DNA of 64,000 nt from Tupaia tana (taxonomy: Eukaryota > Chordata > Mammalia > Scandentia > Tupaiidae). Under the pieces are notes generated by a model that saw only the letters and a list, made by a program, of their open reading frames with translations, was not told the origin of the DNA and did not search any database. Every line of letters starts with the position of its first letter. The first letter of the stretch is position 1. The stretch spans positions 94,205,475 to 94,269,474 of the forward strand of contig JAKSZU010000002.1 of assembly GCA_026018925.1 (NCBI GenBank), in the 5' to 3' direction. The position numbers and the translations under genes were made by a program. Shown in pieces: positions 23,333-35,896 of the stretch.

Positions 23333-25104
23333 TCATAACATCTGAGAGCAATTACAGGATTATTAAATGCTTGCATTTGCTTTCAAAGCTTTATATTGTA
23401 TAGAACACCTCAAATATGCTTGCCTGGAAAGAAGTAGATATATTATAAAAGTGAAAAAAGTTTAGACCTATTTCATAAAATTTCAGCTCCTTTAATGGAG
23501 CAAACATGTTTTTTAGATGTAAACGTAAACATGAAGTCTGGAACACAGTTTAATTCTTCCTGGCTTCTATCATACATACATTTTTTTAAACTATCGATTA
23601 GGCTACCTCTACTAATATCTAATATGAATATTTTGTATTTTGATGCAAAAACATTTTTTTAGGCCAACACTAAACTCTAATTGTAAAGCACATGAACCAT
23701 GAATGTGAGAAACTAAACGCCTTGGCCTGGCTATGGTACCAAGATAGGAGAGTATCACTTTACAAAACTGAAGCCATGCAAAATCTCAGGTTGGGATGCT
23801 GGGTTGACATGAACACTCTGTGTGCCCCTGTGAGGGCGTGTGTGCACCTGTGATCCGGGGTGACTGGCAGGCTGGGGAAGAATCATGGCACAGAGACCCC
23901 ATCAAAGGTCTCACTGTCTTTCTCTTCTCAAGAAATACCTAAAATTAATTTTTAAAAAAGTAGGAAACTCAAGTCTTTACCTATGCTTATCATTTTTAAG
24001 TATTAAATGTTGATTTTATATTTTAAGACTCATCCTTAAATTTGTGAATATTTTTTAACTCATAAAAACGTTTTAGAGTAGCTTTTAATTCATTATATTT
24101 ACAAAAGGTTATTTATCCTAATCCAGACATTATAGACTGTGTTCTTTTTCTACAATGGTATTCCTGTTTACTAAAACAACTTTAAAAACACGGGATACAT
24201 TTTCCCATTTTGATTGAGCTATTTAGTCAATTCAGTGGGAAAAATAGTTGAACCACTTCAGACTGAGCAGCTCACCTTGAATGGCTGTATACAGGGGAAG
24301 GGATGCCATTTTTCTTTCTTTTTTAAATTTAATTTTAATTTATTTTATACATTCAATCATTATCTATCACTTAGCTTACAAAGTGAGTTTACCCAATATG
24401 AAATATACTTCACTCTAGTCCCCAATTCACATAGAACTGCCATAGGTTTGTTAGTGGCAGTCCTAAGTTGGTATTTTTTATATCATCACTATCCCAAATA
24501 CAATATCTTCAAGATGTAGGCCTTTGGAAATCATCTTTTTTAGAGACTGATGGTGTATTCATTTATTCCTTCATATGACACACACACACATGCAGAGAAG
24601 GGCACCCACAACAGAGTCTTCATGCCATGATCCACCTCTAGTCCCAGCTGGCCCAGATCACAGGCATGATGCACATCTCATGTAGGCAGGGAGGTCTTAC
24701 GATGCAAACTGGGGAAATTCCCACGTGGACCCAGTTGTGCTACTGCTGTGCCAACCATCTGTGACACCAACAAATAAACTTCTTAAAGAACATTTGATAA
24801 CTTTCTCTCTTTTAGGCAGAAGAGTGCTGATTAAAAAAAAAATTCCCCACATGCATTCGAGAACTCTGCTGAGTACTAATAGATATCTCTGATTAAAAAA
24901 AAATAGAATCAAATAAATTTTCTATCTATTAGAATAAACAAAGGTCAGTTGCTTCATGAGAGAACTTTTGAATTTTATATATTAAGAAGAAAATGTACAA
25001 AGCAATGTGTGGAAAACACTGGTATTTTAAGCACTTATATGCTATAAATTGATTGACTTTTAGGCATTAAACATTGTCTTTATGGAATGATAATTTTATT
25101 TTAT

Positions 25105-25338
25105 TATTTTATTTTCCAGAGGCTGTATGCACTTGCCAGAGACAGAGGGAGCAAACACTCTCCAATGGGGCGTGATCACAGCACAATCCCTTCTCTATTT
25201 ATCCATCCTCTTGGGATTGGCAGCATGAACACAGACATGCCCTGAGTGTTTCTCAAGCTACTGGGGCTGAGATTTGAACTGTGTGGTTAATCATGGGGAA
25301 TATGGTTCCCTTAACCATTAGGCTATAAGGCCAGCCCA
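25105..25338 (-). mobile_element. tRNA-headed SINE, very old copy
   Basis: 'ggctgtatgcacttgccaga', 'cacaatcccttctctattta', head reverse 'cccttaaccattaggctata' and 'aggccagccc'. Highly divergent. Confidence 0.7.
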
Positions 25339-25629
25339 TGGTAAGTTTCTAAATTGTCATTTAATCCAAAACAAAGTTCATCCAAGACAATGTGTTTGAA
25401 GATATTTCATGTATCATGGAATGATTAAAGACATACATAGGGAACTCAAACATGAAAATAGGTGTTAAACCCTTAAGTAGATGAAAATCTCCATATGTGG
25501 CCTAAATATTATACTAGTATGTAGTTCCAGAAAATAATACTTTCATAGAGAGAAACTCAAAAACTTGCTGTTACTTACTATGGCTTATAAATATATTCTA
25601 GCATCATAATTGATTAATTTTGTTCACTT

Positions 25630-25868
25630 TTTATTTTTAAATTTTATTAGAGGACACATGATTCACCTGAGAGAGACAGAAGGAAATTAAGAGAGTACCC
25701 TCCATGGGAGTTGGTCATGCTACCTTTCTCCTCTTTTTCTCCTTTTGAGATTTTGGGAACACTCACACACTTGCTTGGCATGTTTTCAAGCCTCTGGGTT
25801 CAGGACTTAAATAGCATATTTGGCCATGTGGGATTTAGCACCTTAACCACCATGCTACTGGGTGACCT
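25630..25868 (-). mobile_element. tRNA-headed SINE, very old copy
   Basis: 'aggacacatgattcacctga', 'cctttctcctctttttctcc', head reverse 'caccttaaccaccatgctac'. It ends where the next SINE's target duplication begins. Confidence 0.7.
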
Positions 25869-25887
25869 CAACCTTGTTGACATTTTA

Positions 25888-26044
25888 TTTAAAATTTATT
25901 TAAATTTATTTATTTATTTTAAGTCGACCAGAGATGGGGGAGAGAGAGAGAGAGAGAGAGAGTAAGCCTCCAGGTTCAGGACTTGAACCTTGGTCGGCCT
26001 TGTGGGAGTCTAGCGCCCTTAACCACCACACCAACTGCCAGCAC
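25888..26044 (-). mobile_element. short SINE variant lacking the body, with TSD
   Basis: TSD CAACCTTGTTGACATTTTA (19 bp, perfect) at 25869-25887 and 26045-26063. On its own strand it is head, 'ggctta', CT repeat, CCCCCATCTCTGGTC and an AAATAAAT tail, with no body. Same design as 22146-22300, so not a random deletion after insertion. Confidence 0.9.
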
Positions 26045-26299
26045 CAACCTTGTTGACATTTTAACCATTAACTTGAATAAATAAGAACTGCAATACTTAC
26101 ACAGATGTTAGGTACAAAAAAAAGAAAGAAAGAAAAAAGTAAAGGGAAAAAAGAAAGAAAAACACAAAACAGTAATATATTGAGAACAATCATTCTTCAC
26201 AGTATTATCTATGAAAGCAGGACATATTTACAACTGAAAAGCCAATAATCCTTCTTCTACATCAGGGAGACACAGCATTTTGACAGTTTTTTTATGAAA

Positions 26300-26735
26300 T
26301 CATTTCAAAAAGTTCATGAAGAAATAAAATTAGAGCATTATTTAAAGTATTATTTGGTACAAAAATTTTGAAACCTATGCATAGTTTTCTTTTCTTTTTT
26401 CTTTTTTTTTTTTTTTTTTTTTTGGAGAGGTTTTTGCTATAGGGTGCGTGTGCTTGCCAGACAGACAGAGAGAGACAGAGAGACAGAAAGTGAGAAATCA
26501 CCCACCAGGGGGCATGGCCACGATGCAATCCCTTCTCCCCTTCTCCTCTCCTTTCTCCTCTCGGGGTCTTGGGCACACACACACACATGCGTCCAGCGTG
26601 AGTTTTAAGCCACCGGGTCCGGGATGCAAACCGCAGTCGACTACATGGGAGTCCAGCGACATAGCCATTACGCTAACTATTGGTCCTGCATAGTTTTCTC
26701 ATAATACATATGTCTGTGAAGTTTTTGAAGACCCT
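26300..26735 (+). mobile_element. short TIR MITE split by a SINE
   Basis: Left part 26300-26390 ('atttcaaaaagttcatgaag' to 'cctatgcatagttttct') and right part 26687-26735 ('cataatacatatgtctgtga', 'tttttgaagaccc'), separated by the SINE at 26391-26686. Confidence 0.75.
26391..26686 (-). mobile_element. tRNA-headed SINE, young, inside MITE
   Basis: Perfect TSD TGCATAGTTTTCT at 26378-26390 and 26687-26699. T run at 26402-26423, complete body with an extra 'cccttctcctct' unit, complete head ending 'gctaactattggtcc'. Confidence 0.95.
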
Positions 26736-27544
26736 TATACATTTTCATCTTGGTCTATTTTACTTTCTTTTCTTTCTGTTTTGTTATTCCAAGACATTGT
26801 CTCTTATGTTTTCACCATGGGTGATGGCAGCAGTGTGCTGTGATGTAGGTATCTAGTTGTGCATGCGTGCACGTTTGCATATGTGCACCTAGGAAGATAC
26901 ATGGTTAGACGGTCTATGAAAGGGCAACCAGCTTCTGAATGTTAGAGAGCAAACTTGTCCTTTATCATATCTCATCTTTGTTCTCTTTGTTCCTCCAAAT
27001 TATTCTAAGGTCAAATCTGTACCACTTATGGATAATCACCAACATAAATCGAGGACTCACAAGAAGAGTAGATCTTCATGTTAGCTTAAGGGAGAACTTG
27101 TTTAGGTATTAGCTTTAGTGCCCAAATTCACATAATCTACTCATTTAAAATAAACTCTGAGTTAATAAGGGTTTTAAACAGAAAGGCAAGAAAACTGCAA
27201 ACAGAAGTGCTTAGAGAAAACTGGTTTACCATTAAAAAGTTTATTTGTAACCTTTTCAGATCTACCATTCTCTCCACCACCTTCACTGAATAAGAAAAGT
27301 CACATGAATGACAGAAGCAAGAAATCTTGATCTTTTGCTTTTTGTTATAGTATAAGCAGTGATTTGTTAAGTCGGCATTTTCTCCACAAAATAACAATGG
27401 CTTCTATACACTAATATTAAGTTTCCTTCCATCCTCTTTGTAAATCATAGTTCCTTGTAGAGCTACCTAAGATTTCTTTGTTGTTTTCCTGCTAAAAAAA
27501 AAGAAAAAGAAAGTGCCCACTTTTTTATTAATTTAAAAAAAAGA

Positions 27545-27781
27545 AAAAAATGCCTGGGGGTGTATGTGCGTAGTGTGGAGAGAGAGAGAAAGATAGAAAG
27601 CTCCCCCATGGGAATACTCATGCCACAATCCCTTCTCCTTCCATTTATCCCTCGTCTCAGGATTTAGGGCAGACACACATGTCTGCAGTGTCTCCCCAGC
27701 CACTGGGTCTGGGACTCAGACCACACAATTGGCCACGTGAGATATAGCCACCACAACCACCAGATTACAGACCAGTCCCAG
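27545..27781 (-). mobile_element. tRNA-headed SINE, very old copy
   Basis: 'gtgtatgtgcgtagtgtgga', 'cacaatcccttctccttcca', 'cagccactgggtctgggact', head reverse 'ccaccagattacagaccagtccc'. Confidence 0.7.
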
Positions 27782-28011
27782 GATAAATTTTTGAAGAATC
27801 CCATTGTCTTGAAATTTTGAAAGGAGGAAATGGAATGACAGATTTGTCTATGAAATTGGTTAGTAATATAAATTATTCTATGAACTAGTAATACGTTAAG
27901 GCATAGGACTCAAGGTTCTTGGCTCTAAAGTACATAAAAATAAAAATTAACTAATGAATTTATAATTTCATAATATTTAGTAAATTGTTCATAGTGATTA
28001 AAAGTAAAAAG

Positions 28012-28240
28012 GGGGGCAGCAGGTGGCACACTGGTTAAGGAGCTAGACTCCCACATGCTAGCCATGGTTCAAGTACTGGATCCAGTGGCTTGAAAATCAC
28101 ACAGGGCATGCATGTATGCACTCCCAAAATCCCAAGAGGAGATTACAGCATGGCCATCCCTACTTGGGAGTGATTTCTCACGTGCTCGCTCTTTTTCTGT
28201 GGCAAGTGCCCATGCCTTATAGCAAAAAGCCTATAAAAAA
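28012..28240 (+). mobile_element. tRNA-headed SINE, old copy
   Basis: Head 'ggggcagcaggtggcacact', 'ggttcaagtactggatccag', shortened body 'cccaagaggagattacagca', tail block 'ggcaagtgcccatgccttatagc'. About 15 nt of body are missing. Confidence 0.85.
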
Positions 28241-28245
28241 CATAG

Positions 28246-28512
28246 GAACCAGCAGATGGCATAGCAGTTACATGGCTGGACTCCCACATGACTGACCATA
28301 GTTCAAGTCCTAGAATCAGTGACTTCAAAATCACACTCTGTAAGTGTGTGTGCATGCCCAAAATCCCAGGAGGAGAATGGAGGAGAAGGGATTGAGGGGT
28401 GGCCATCCCCTCCCACGGGGCAGGTGATTTCTCACTCACTTTTCCGGTCACTGTGTATCAGTCTCTATGGGGAGTACTTACACCCTAAGGCAAAAACCTC
28501 TCTCAAAAAAAA
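28246..28512 (+). mobile_element. tRNA-headed SINE, intermediate age
   Basis: Head 'ggaaccagcagatggcatag', body 'cccaggaggagaatggagga', tail block 'ggagtacttacaccctaagg', A run. It starts 5 nt after the tail of the preceding copy. Confidence 0.85.
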
Positions 28513-29384
28513 GTACAAAAGGTCTTCAGTTAAGCCCTATTTGTCAATATTTTTTGCTAAAACTCGGTGGGTTGAAACATAATAATATCTTGATAAAAAG
28601 TAATATATTAGAAAACATTTTACCCTTAATCCTAAAATATTCAATATGGCTATGTTATTCAGCTTTTATCATTCTTAAATTTTAGAGAAATTTATGTTCT
28701 GTTAGAATACCAGAAGTAGAAATAAAACATTTTGTGTTAATATTTTTAGTTAGAAATTGCTCATGTAGATATCAGAGTATTAAACTGTTAAATAAGAGAA
28801 TGGTTAAATAACTTTCAATTTGCATCAACAGACAAGGTAAGTGTGGGGAAATCCAGGAAGAAGAAATCTCCAAGGTATATTTATTGTACATCACCAAAAT
28901 ATGCAACGCTATCGTACTTTCAGATTATTAGAAAGGTATCTGTTCCTATTTTTTACATATTTAGTGGATCTTTTAATCTCAAAGTTCCTCCAAAGAAACT
29001 TCTATTTATAAAACTAGTAAGACAAAAATATAAAATACGCGTTGTCCAGAATGTGTCTGCCTTACTTTTGAGAGCATTTGTGTATCTGAGGTCTTTCCCT
29101 TTCAGCAGGGTACCTGCCTTATGAGAACACTATCAGTGATAAGTACAAACTTGATTCAAATTTCTGACAACTACATGAAAAACTAGGGAGCTGTATGTTG
29201 TTAGCACACCCACTATACCCTACCCTTGAGTAAACCAATCATTACGGTACTTAAGAAGAGAAGGACAGACTATAGCCAGTGAAGAAAATATAGTCTGCTG
29301 CCTATTTTATTTTATTTTTTGTAACATACATAAATAAAAAGATAATACTAGAATATATCTAGGTTCATTTATTTCCATAGGTTT

Positions 29385-29482
29385 CACACTACAATGACAC
29401 TGTGAGTAGCTGCAACAGAGACTCTACCGCGAAGCCTGAATGTGTTTTATATGGCCCTTTACAAAAAAGAGTTTACTGACAC
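29385..29482 (+). mobile_element. MER-type, probably hAT-derived, relic
   Basis: 'gtgagtagctgcaacagaga', 'ccgcgaagcctgaatgtgtt', 'atggccctttacaaaaaaga', 'gtttactgacac' is the other strand of the element seen at 13880-14092, truncated. Confidence 0.55.
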
Positions 29483-29781
29483 TGAGTTAAAGGATGCTCT
29501 GTGGATTAAATCATATTGGAACAAATTACTAAAGATGTGACTCTGAGTAATCTCTAACGTTGTTACTGGTTGTAAGTTACGTCTGTGAGTAGACAGTTGC
29601 AAACATTTTGTTGGTGAATACTACATAGTAGCTGGTAAATGGTAGACCCATCCAGTTATTATATTGAGATACTTCTGCTTCGTGACCTATCCTGAATTCT
29701 AGAAAAAATATTCAGGACGCTAGCTGCATTTTTATACCAAGGATAAAGATCGAGTTTATATAAACAGTATTGCCAACTCAC

Positions 29782-29948
29782 CTGATTCTACCCCTGGGGC
29801 GCTCAGATTGCTCTGACATAAAGCTTGTGCTGCTGAGGCGTGAGGCACTGCTGGTTCGGGAAATGGCGGACACATCACTCACATCACTATCTGATGATTT
29901 GGCAGAGACGTTATCACAGCTTCTGTACTGATCTTTATGTATGTTATA
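29782..29948 (-). CDS. RIMS1: RIMS1 coding exon c
   Basis: 167 nt exon of the RIM1 presynaptic scaffold. Minus-strand reading starts YNIHKDQYRSCDNVSAKSS and ends MSEQSERPRGRI plus two bases (AG) of a split Ser codon that exon d completes. It lies in the flexible linker between the C2A and C2B domains and is very Ser-rich (SDSDVSDVSAISRTSSASRL). Acceptor: CTTGTTTTTAATCTTTAG before 29948, a good pyrimidine tract. Donor: ATCAG|GTGAGTT at 29782/29781, near consensus. The first codon is complete (phase 0), matching the phase at the end of exon b. There are no internal stops and it agrees with RIM1 as I remember it. No known catalytic role; likely a phosphorylation-rich spacer (inference). Confidence 0.96.
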
Positions 29949-30848
29949 CTAAAGATTAAAAACAAGAAAGTGTGAGCTCCATCAACGGATTGTGAAAGAA
30001 AGAGACATAGATGGTGAGGTTAATGACTATGTCAGCCGCACCACGAAAAAATCTACCTTAAAAAAAAGAAGGTATGGTATCTGAAATAATCCAAACACTA
30101 ACATAATATATGATTTCCAAGAACAAAAGCTTATATCCTTTGAAAGGTAAGAAATGACTTATGAAGACTGAATTATAAACACAAAAATTAAATGCTTGAA
30201 TGGAAAATTCATTGAATTATTTGTACATTCCTAGAACCTCAAAACTGTATTCATTTTTTTCCTAGTCACTGGTATCTCTTTTGCTTCTCTTTTTATTATT
30301 GCCTTAATCACTTTCTACTCTATTCATGGTGCAGACTGCTTCTATCTGTCCTTAGTTTTTTTTGTTTATTATTTTTTTAATATTCAATTTACCTACATAT
30401 TTTCCTTATTTTAAGACATCACACTTTGTCTTTTAAATTTCTTCTAAAAAAACATAAATCTTCACACAAAGGACTTGTGTGAAAGTTGAATGGCTTTGCC
30501 AAAACTGACTACACAAAAGATGCGTTGGGTGGCTCGATTTCACCTTTCTTTTCAGAGTCGTTTCATTAGACATTTTTAGATTTTTAATGAGTAACTCAGT
30601 GTCAAAAGTAAAATTGGGGATTTCTTTTAAAATTTCAGTATACTCTATATTTTATATTTAAATATATCTTTTCTTTTGTCTTTGACATTCATTCTTTAGG
30701 ATTTTAGGTATCATCACGTAAAAGTAAAACATGCCAAGTTTATCTACTCTCCTTTCCACTTCACTATCATTGCAATGGACCACACATTAGTTATGTTTTT
30801 TCTTATCAAGAAATTCAGAATAGTTAGTAACAGAGATATGAAAATATG

Positions 30849-31127
30849 GAACCACCAGATGGCATAGTGTTTACATTGCTGGACTCCCACTTAATCAACT
30901 GCAGTTCATGTCCTGGACCTGGGGGCTTAACACTTGCCAGGCGCATGTGTGTGCATGCCCAAAATCCCAAGAGAAGAATAGGGTGTAGACTACAGCGTAA
31001 AGATAGGGACTGCAGTGTGGCCATCCTCTCTGGGGGCTGATTTCTCACTTTCTGTTTCTCTGTCTCTTTCTGGCTCTCCAGGAAGTACAAGTGCCCTATG
31101 ACAAAAAAGAATCTCTCCAAAAAAAAG
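30849..31127 (+). mobile_element. tRNA-headed SINE with 23 nt foreign insert
   Basis: Head 'ggaaccaccagatggcatag', B-box 'gttcatgtcctggacctggg', and normal tail block. The body is interrupted at 30983-31005 by GTGTAGACTACAGCGTAAAG-ATA, which also occurs exactly at 32003-32025 in unique DNA (see findings). Confidence 0.9.
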
Positions 31128-32071
31128 ACGTGAAAATATCAAATGTCTGTTAAACTCATAGAAAAAGTCATCCATCCTCGATTCTCCCTGTCAGAGGAGT
31201 TTTAATGAATCTGAATAGTCTTGCAAAAATATACTAAATAACTAAAACCTGGGTGTATATCCACAAAATAAATGTAAGACAATAATATTTTTAAAATAAG
31301 CGTAGGGAAGGGGCTCATATTTATTTAAAAACTTCTCAAATGAAAATAGGCCTAAACTACTTAAGTGTTCATTTTAATTCTTTCTTCTCACCTCTAAGTA
31401 CATGTATAGGTCAAAGAACTTCAGATAAAAATAATTTCCAACTTTTAGATTATCTATAAAATTCTCCTTTGAAAGGATTTTTCATAATTGTGTGATGTAT
31501 CTTTGAAAGCCTTATGCTAAATTATAATCCAGAAGAGATTCATATATGTTATGTTGAGAAATTAGCTGTTTCTACAAATTTATGTTTGTTTTAAAATTAA
31601 TAGGATTTAAGATAACGTTTTAAAAGCAATATGATAATATGGACTACTAGCAAATTCTTCATATCTGATAGTATAATGCTGACTAATTCATTTCGATCAG
31701 AACAATTACTAATTTACAGTGTAGCTGTGATAAAAAATATGTTCACAGACAGAACTTAACACTGTTGCTGGGACATAGACACAACTCCTACAGTACTGGT
31801 TTGTGAAAGTATTATGCTAAAGGAGTTCGACAGTATTACTGGCTTGTTTTCAAATGTATGGGAATAATAACTTTTCCACGAGAAAATATGAAATAACTCA
31901 ACCTAACACTCTAAGAATGATCCAGCTTTAGCGGATCTGAGAGCACTATGCAGACATCTGGAACAAATGTTCCCCTTTTGTGGTAATTGCCAGAACTAAG
32001 CAGTGTAGACTACAGCGTAAAGATACATGTGTATACATGAAAATATTTCTCCAACAAAAGAAATCGTCCCT

Positions 32072-32351
32072 TTTTTTTTTCCTTTTTTTTTTTTTTTTTT
32101 GAGAGGTTTTTGCTATAGGGCACATGCGCTCGCCAGCCATACAGAGAGAGACAGAGAGACAGAAAGCGAGAAATCACCCCCCAGGGGGGTTGGCCATGCT
32201 GCAATCCCCTCTCCTCCATTCTCCTCTCGGGATCCTGGGCACGCACGCACATGCGCCCGGTGTGAGTCTTAAGCCACCAGGTCTGGGACGTGAACCGCGG
32301 TCGACTACGTGGGAGTCCAGCGCCATAGCCATTACGCTAACTGCTGGTCCC
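32072..32351 (-). mobile_element. tRNA-headed SINE, young, with TSD
   Basis: TSD AAGAAATCGTCCCT at 32058-32071 and AAGAAATCTTCCCT at 32352-32365. Long T-rich tail, complete body with CCCCCCAGGGGGG, complete head ending 'cgctaactgctggtccc'. Many CpG sites remain. Confidence 0.95.
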
Positions 32352-34549
32352 AAGAAATCTTCCCTGTTTGTAAGCCATCTCTTCCTCAACATTTCTGTAA
32401 TAGACCTCTGCTATTGTGGCAAAGAGACAAAACAAGGGATTAATAACAACTGAGTCATAATACATTTCTCTATATTGGGATAAAGAGCCATCTATCACCT
32501 GACAGGTCATCACTATTTTTCTTCACATTGGCTATTTGAAAGAGATAAAAGATGTGACATTTTATGCCATTTACTTTTTTTCAAAAGTATGATAAAATCT
32601 TATGTTATCACTTTGACTTCTCACATAAAGCATCATTTGTTAGATATCCTAGTCAACCCTTTAATATTCTAACAGAAATACATTAGCTATATTGTATACA
32701 TAACTATATATTTTAAACAAATAATCCTAGGGAAGGGGCTCACAATTATTTATTTAGTAATTATTAAGGAACGATATTCTCAGGAGGAATTTACATCAAT
32801 CCTACAGCAAAGAAATAAGCAACTGATGAGAGGAGAGGCTCTAATTATAGGGTTGCTATTTTTATAAGTAAGCATTAATAAACACCTCACAGCTGCCTAC
32901 AGAACCCATCCTATCAGTCATGGCTGCTATTTCTGAGTTACAGAAACATAAGCACTTTTAAAAATGTGAATACCTAGATGTGAACTTACTCTCCAATTAC
33001 GACTTTCATTCCATCATTAAGGCATGCAACTCTGTGTAATGTCAATGAAAAAATAGCACAGTGACAGGTTGTAAGAATACCACTGCAGTTTTATGTTTTC
33101 TCATAAACAGTGCCAATTCCTGACTCAGGATGGATGTCAGGGTTGTTTCACCTTTGAAAACAGGTACCGGGTTTGAAAAAGCATCTCAGGAATTATATTT
33201 GTCTAATTATATTTTGCCCTGAAAAAATATCTAGTTATGCTGGTGTTTGGTTAAAGGCACTTTGAGAATGGTTAATTAATTTTTACCTTGTCAGAATTTT
33301 CAATAAGGTGTATTGTTTCATCCAAAATGTCAAATTGACTATGACAATTAAAAAAAAAGTCACTAAAAGAACAAACTTCAAAATCTAACCTATATTAAGG
33401 TCATGGCAATACTGGCTCACAATTACAGCAATAAAATACATTTTGTAGGATAAATTGTAAAATACTCGATGTAAAGGATAAAAAATGAAAAAGTTAACTT
33501 CTCAAGTACAAGCTTTGAAGCAACTGAAATGGCTACTGAAAACAATGTAAAACTCTATGGCAAGCCTTAAATCATAATATAAATATTAGAGTTGAGGAGG
33601 GCCTTCATCTTTTACTTGACATATAAAACAAAAGAAATAATTATTTAGTTTATTTACATCTTTTCCTGTTTTATATTCTTCCAAGTTTTAAAAGCTACCA
33701 TTTTTTAACCTCACAATTATTGATGTTATAATGATTTTATTTAAGTAACATAATGTCAATTTATGCCATAAGAGCAAGAGTAATCTATTTGAAAGTAATG
33801 TATTTTTTAAAATAATCAAATGCAATGAATGAGAGAAAAAAGAAAAAGAATGCCCATACAAAGAGAAGGGCAAGAAAAAACACCCCAACTTAATTTTATG
33901 TAAATCAACAGTCATGTGAGGACTACTGAATAAAGCTGGAGTAATGTGCATTTTCAGTGATACAGGAAGCAGAACAACGTGGTACCTAAGTCCCACATCA
34001 AGGGCACTAGGCCTCATCACGCCACAGAAAGGCTTTATTTTAGATAAGTCACCTCTTTTCCTATTGGCCTCAGTGTTCATAATTTTGGTAAATAAGTGAG
34101 CTAGAGTAGAGGATTATTTTTAGGTGCTTTCATGTTCTAAACTACTATGAGCCACAGAATTGGAATCTCCCACAAGATAAGCCTAATCTTGATTTATTAT
34201 TACTGTTAAGTATTAGTGGCTGTTTCGACTTATAGATCACTTCATTTTATAGATTTTTTTTTTTTAATTAATGACTAGAATCCTATCTTGAGATGATCCA
34301 GAAAGGCTTTCAATATTTTACCCTGACTCTTTACTTACCACTTTCTTGCTTCCTACACCTGCCCTGCCACCCCACTGTTTCATTTGACCTCATTCTTTGA
34401 CATAATGCAAAGAAACTGATAAAGTATTTCTGGTTTTAATGACACATTTCCAGTTTAATGACACACTGAATAACTGTACCCAACTGTGGAGAAAGAAAAG
34501 AAATCTAAATTACCTTGCCTTGTAATTCTTACTACATTTGTAGTAAAAG

Positions 34550-34558
34550 GGGGGGGGG
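34550..34558. repeat. G homopolymer
   Basis: Run of about nine G followed by an AACAAAACAAAAC stretch. Confidence 0.8.
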
Positions 34559-34702
34559 AACAAAACAAAACAGGTGATGACATCTATGAATAAGACATAC
34601 AAGTAGCTGATTAGGTGATGACACCATAAAGAATAAGCTGCAGAGAAGATAGAGCTAGCATCAGTAACTCTGAAACATCAAGATATTTTGCTGATTGATT
34701 TT

Positions 34703-34755
34703 CTTTCTTCTTTCTTTTTCTCTTTCTTTCTTTCATTCTTCCTTTTTCTTTACTG
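34703..34755. repeat. CT-rich simple repeat
   Basis: Interrupted TTTCTTTC-type tract on the + strand. Confidence 0.8.
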
Positions 34756-35299
34756 ATTTTACTTTTTAAAACATTGTTTCAGATTAAAGGTGTTGGACAT
34801 CACTGAATCAGTGACCCTCTGAGTTGTCTCAGTTGGAAACCCTCCTGCATCTAAGTAGTAGACTATATTTAACATGCATGATTCTAAGGCAGTCTGCATA
34901 AGAAATTATATTTTGTAACCACCTCTAATTTTTGTATTAGTCAATAAATATCTGGGTATATAATGAACTGCCTCCATTACTTAAAAATAAGTACTTTTAT
35001 TAGGTCAATATTTCAAGCTAACAATAATGATTTAGTCTACTGTTTAATTACTTTTGATTTCTAACAGGTTATTACTTTCCAAAAGGCTACCTGATATCAA
35101 ATGTAACAAAGGTTGACCTGTAATGGCTGCTGCTGTTTTGTAGTATTCTAAAAAATATAGAACTTTAGATAAACCAGCTATGTGTAAAGATATTTCATGA
35201 AGTATAAAATTCTATGCTATTTTAATTAAAATTACTACATTTTAGTTATTTAGCAGTTTATAAACTCCTTAATACTTCTTAGAAAATAATGTTGAAATA

Positions 35300-35382
35300 T
35301 ACTGGGTTGTCGAAAAAGTCATGATGTATTTTTTCATAGAAAAACAGAAAAAATATGACATGACTTTTCCAACAGCCGAATA
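35300..35382 (+). mobile_element. mariner-like MITE
   Basis: TA-bounded near-palindrome: 'ctgggttgtcgaaaaagtca' on the left, 'tgacttttccaacagccgaa' on the right. Lies about 500 bp downstream (in transcription) of exon b. Confidence 0.8.
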
Positions 35383-35896
35383 TATTATGTTTATTGGTAC
35401 TTGAAATGGTATGATTTCAGCTTCTAAGAGTTTAAAATTAGTTATTTTTCTTACAAAAGACAGATAATAAGAAATCTTACGTGATTTTTACCATTCACTA
35501 ATAAATCTCAATAGTCAAATTAACCAAAGATAATATATAAGACTATGAATATATACCTTACTATTTTAAATGCAATATTTAAATGATATTCAAGCTAACA
35601 AAATGACTTAAATATCTTGCTTACTTATATGAATTTAACTAATGACAATCGATTATTGACTTTAATATCAAATATGTAAGTATTTTTTAGAAAAATATTA
35701 GATACATGTTAATAAGTAATATTTCAATGAATATCAAAAGGTTAAAATTTTTTCTCAGACTTTGGTAGAAATTATAATGCAAGATTATCATTTAATAAAA
35801 ACTCGACACATATAACTTGGTATTTGCTAATCTTGCCTGGTACAGCACACTATACATTTCTAAGGGAAACTATTGGTTGGATACTACTAGTTTTAC

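Larger units (their letters stand above)
7362..29781 (-). other. RIMS1: RIMS1 intron c-d
   Basis: About 22.4 kb intron between exon c (donor GTGAGTT at 29781) and exon d. It holds 25 of the window's tRNA-headed SINEs, an antisense L1 fragment, two L1 3' ends, a probable solo LTR, two hAT-like relics and two copies of the short TIR MITE. Stretches 7362-9525, 9800-10880, 18020-19130 and 22950-25100 contain no element I can name, apart from the short items listed. Confidence 0.85.
29949..35896 (-). other. RIMS1: RIMS1 intron b-c
   Basis: About 5.9 kb. It contains two SINEs (30849-31127, 32072-32351) and one mariner-like MITE. I see no recognisable element in 32366-35299, which includes an open frame of 130 codons on the minus strand at 33688-34080 with no family resemblance. 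Confidence 0.9.

Noticed and set aside
23730-23960. possible old tRNA-derived SINE
   Set aside because: A CT-rich end and GTGTGTGCACCTGTGATCC are suggestive, but no head with an A/B box can be aligned.
24530-24720. possible second 7SL-like SINE
   Set aside because: 'ctctagtcccagctggccca' and 'gatcacaggcatgatgcaca' look faintly Alu-like, but block order and length do not hold up.
33688-34080. 130-codon open frame on the minus strand
   Set aside because: Lies mid-intron in the RIMS1 sense direction, but has no match to RIM1 linker sequence and no fitting splice sites were found.
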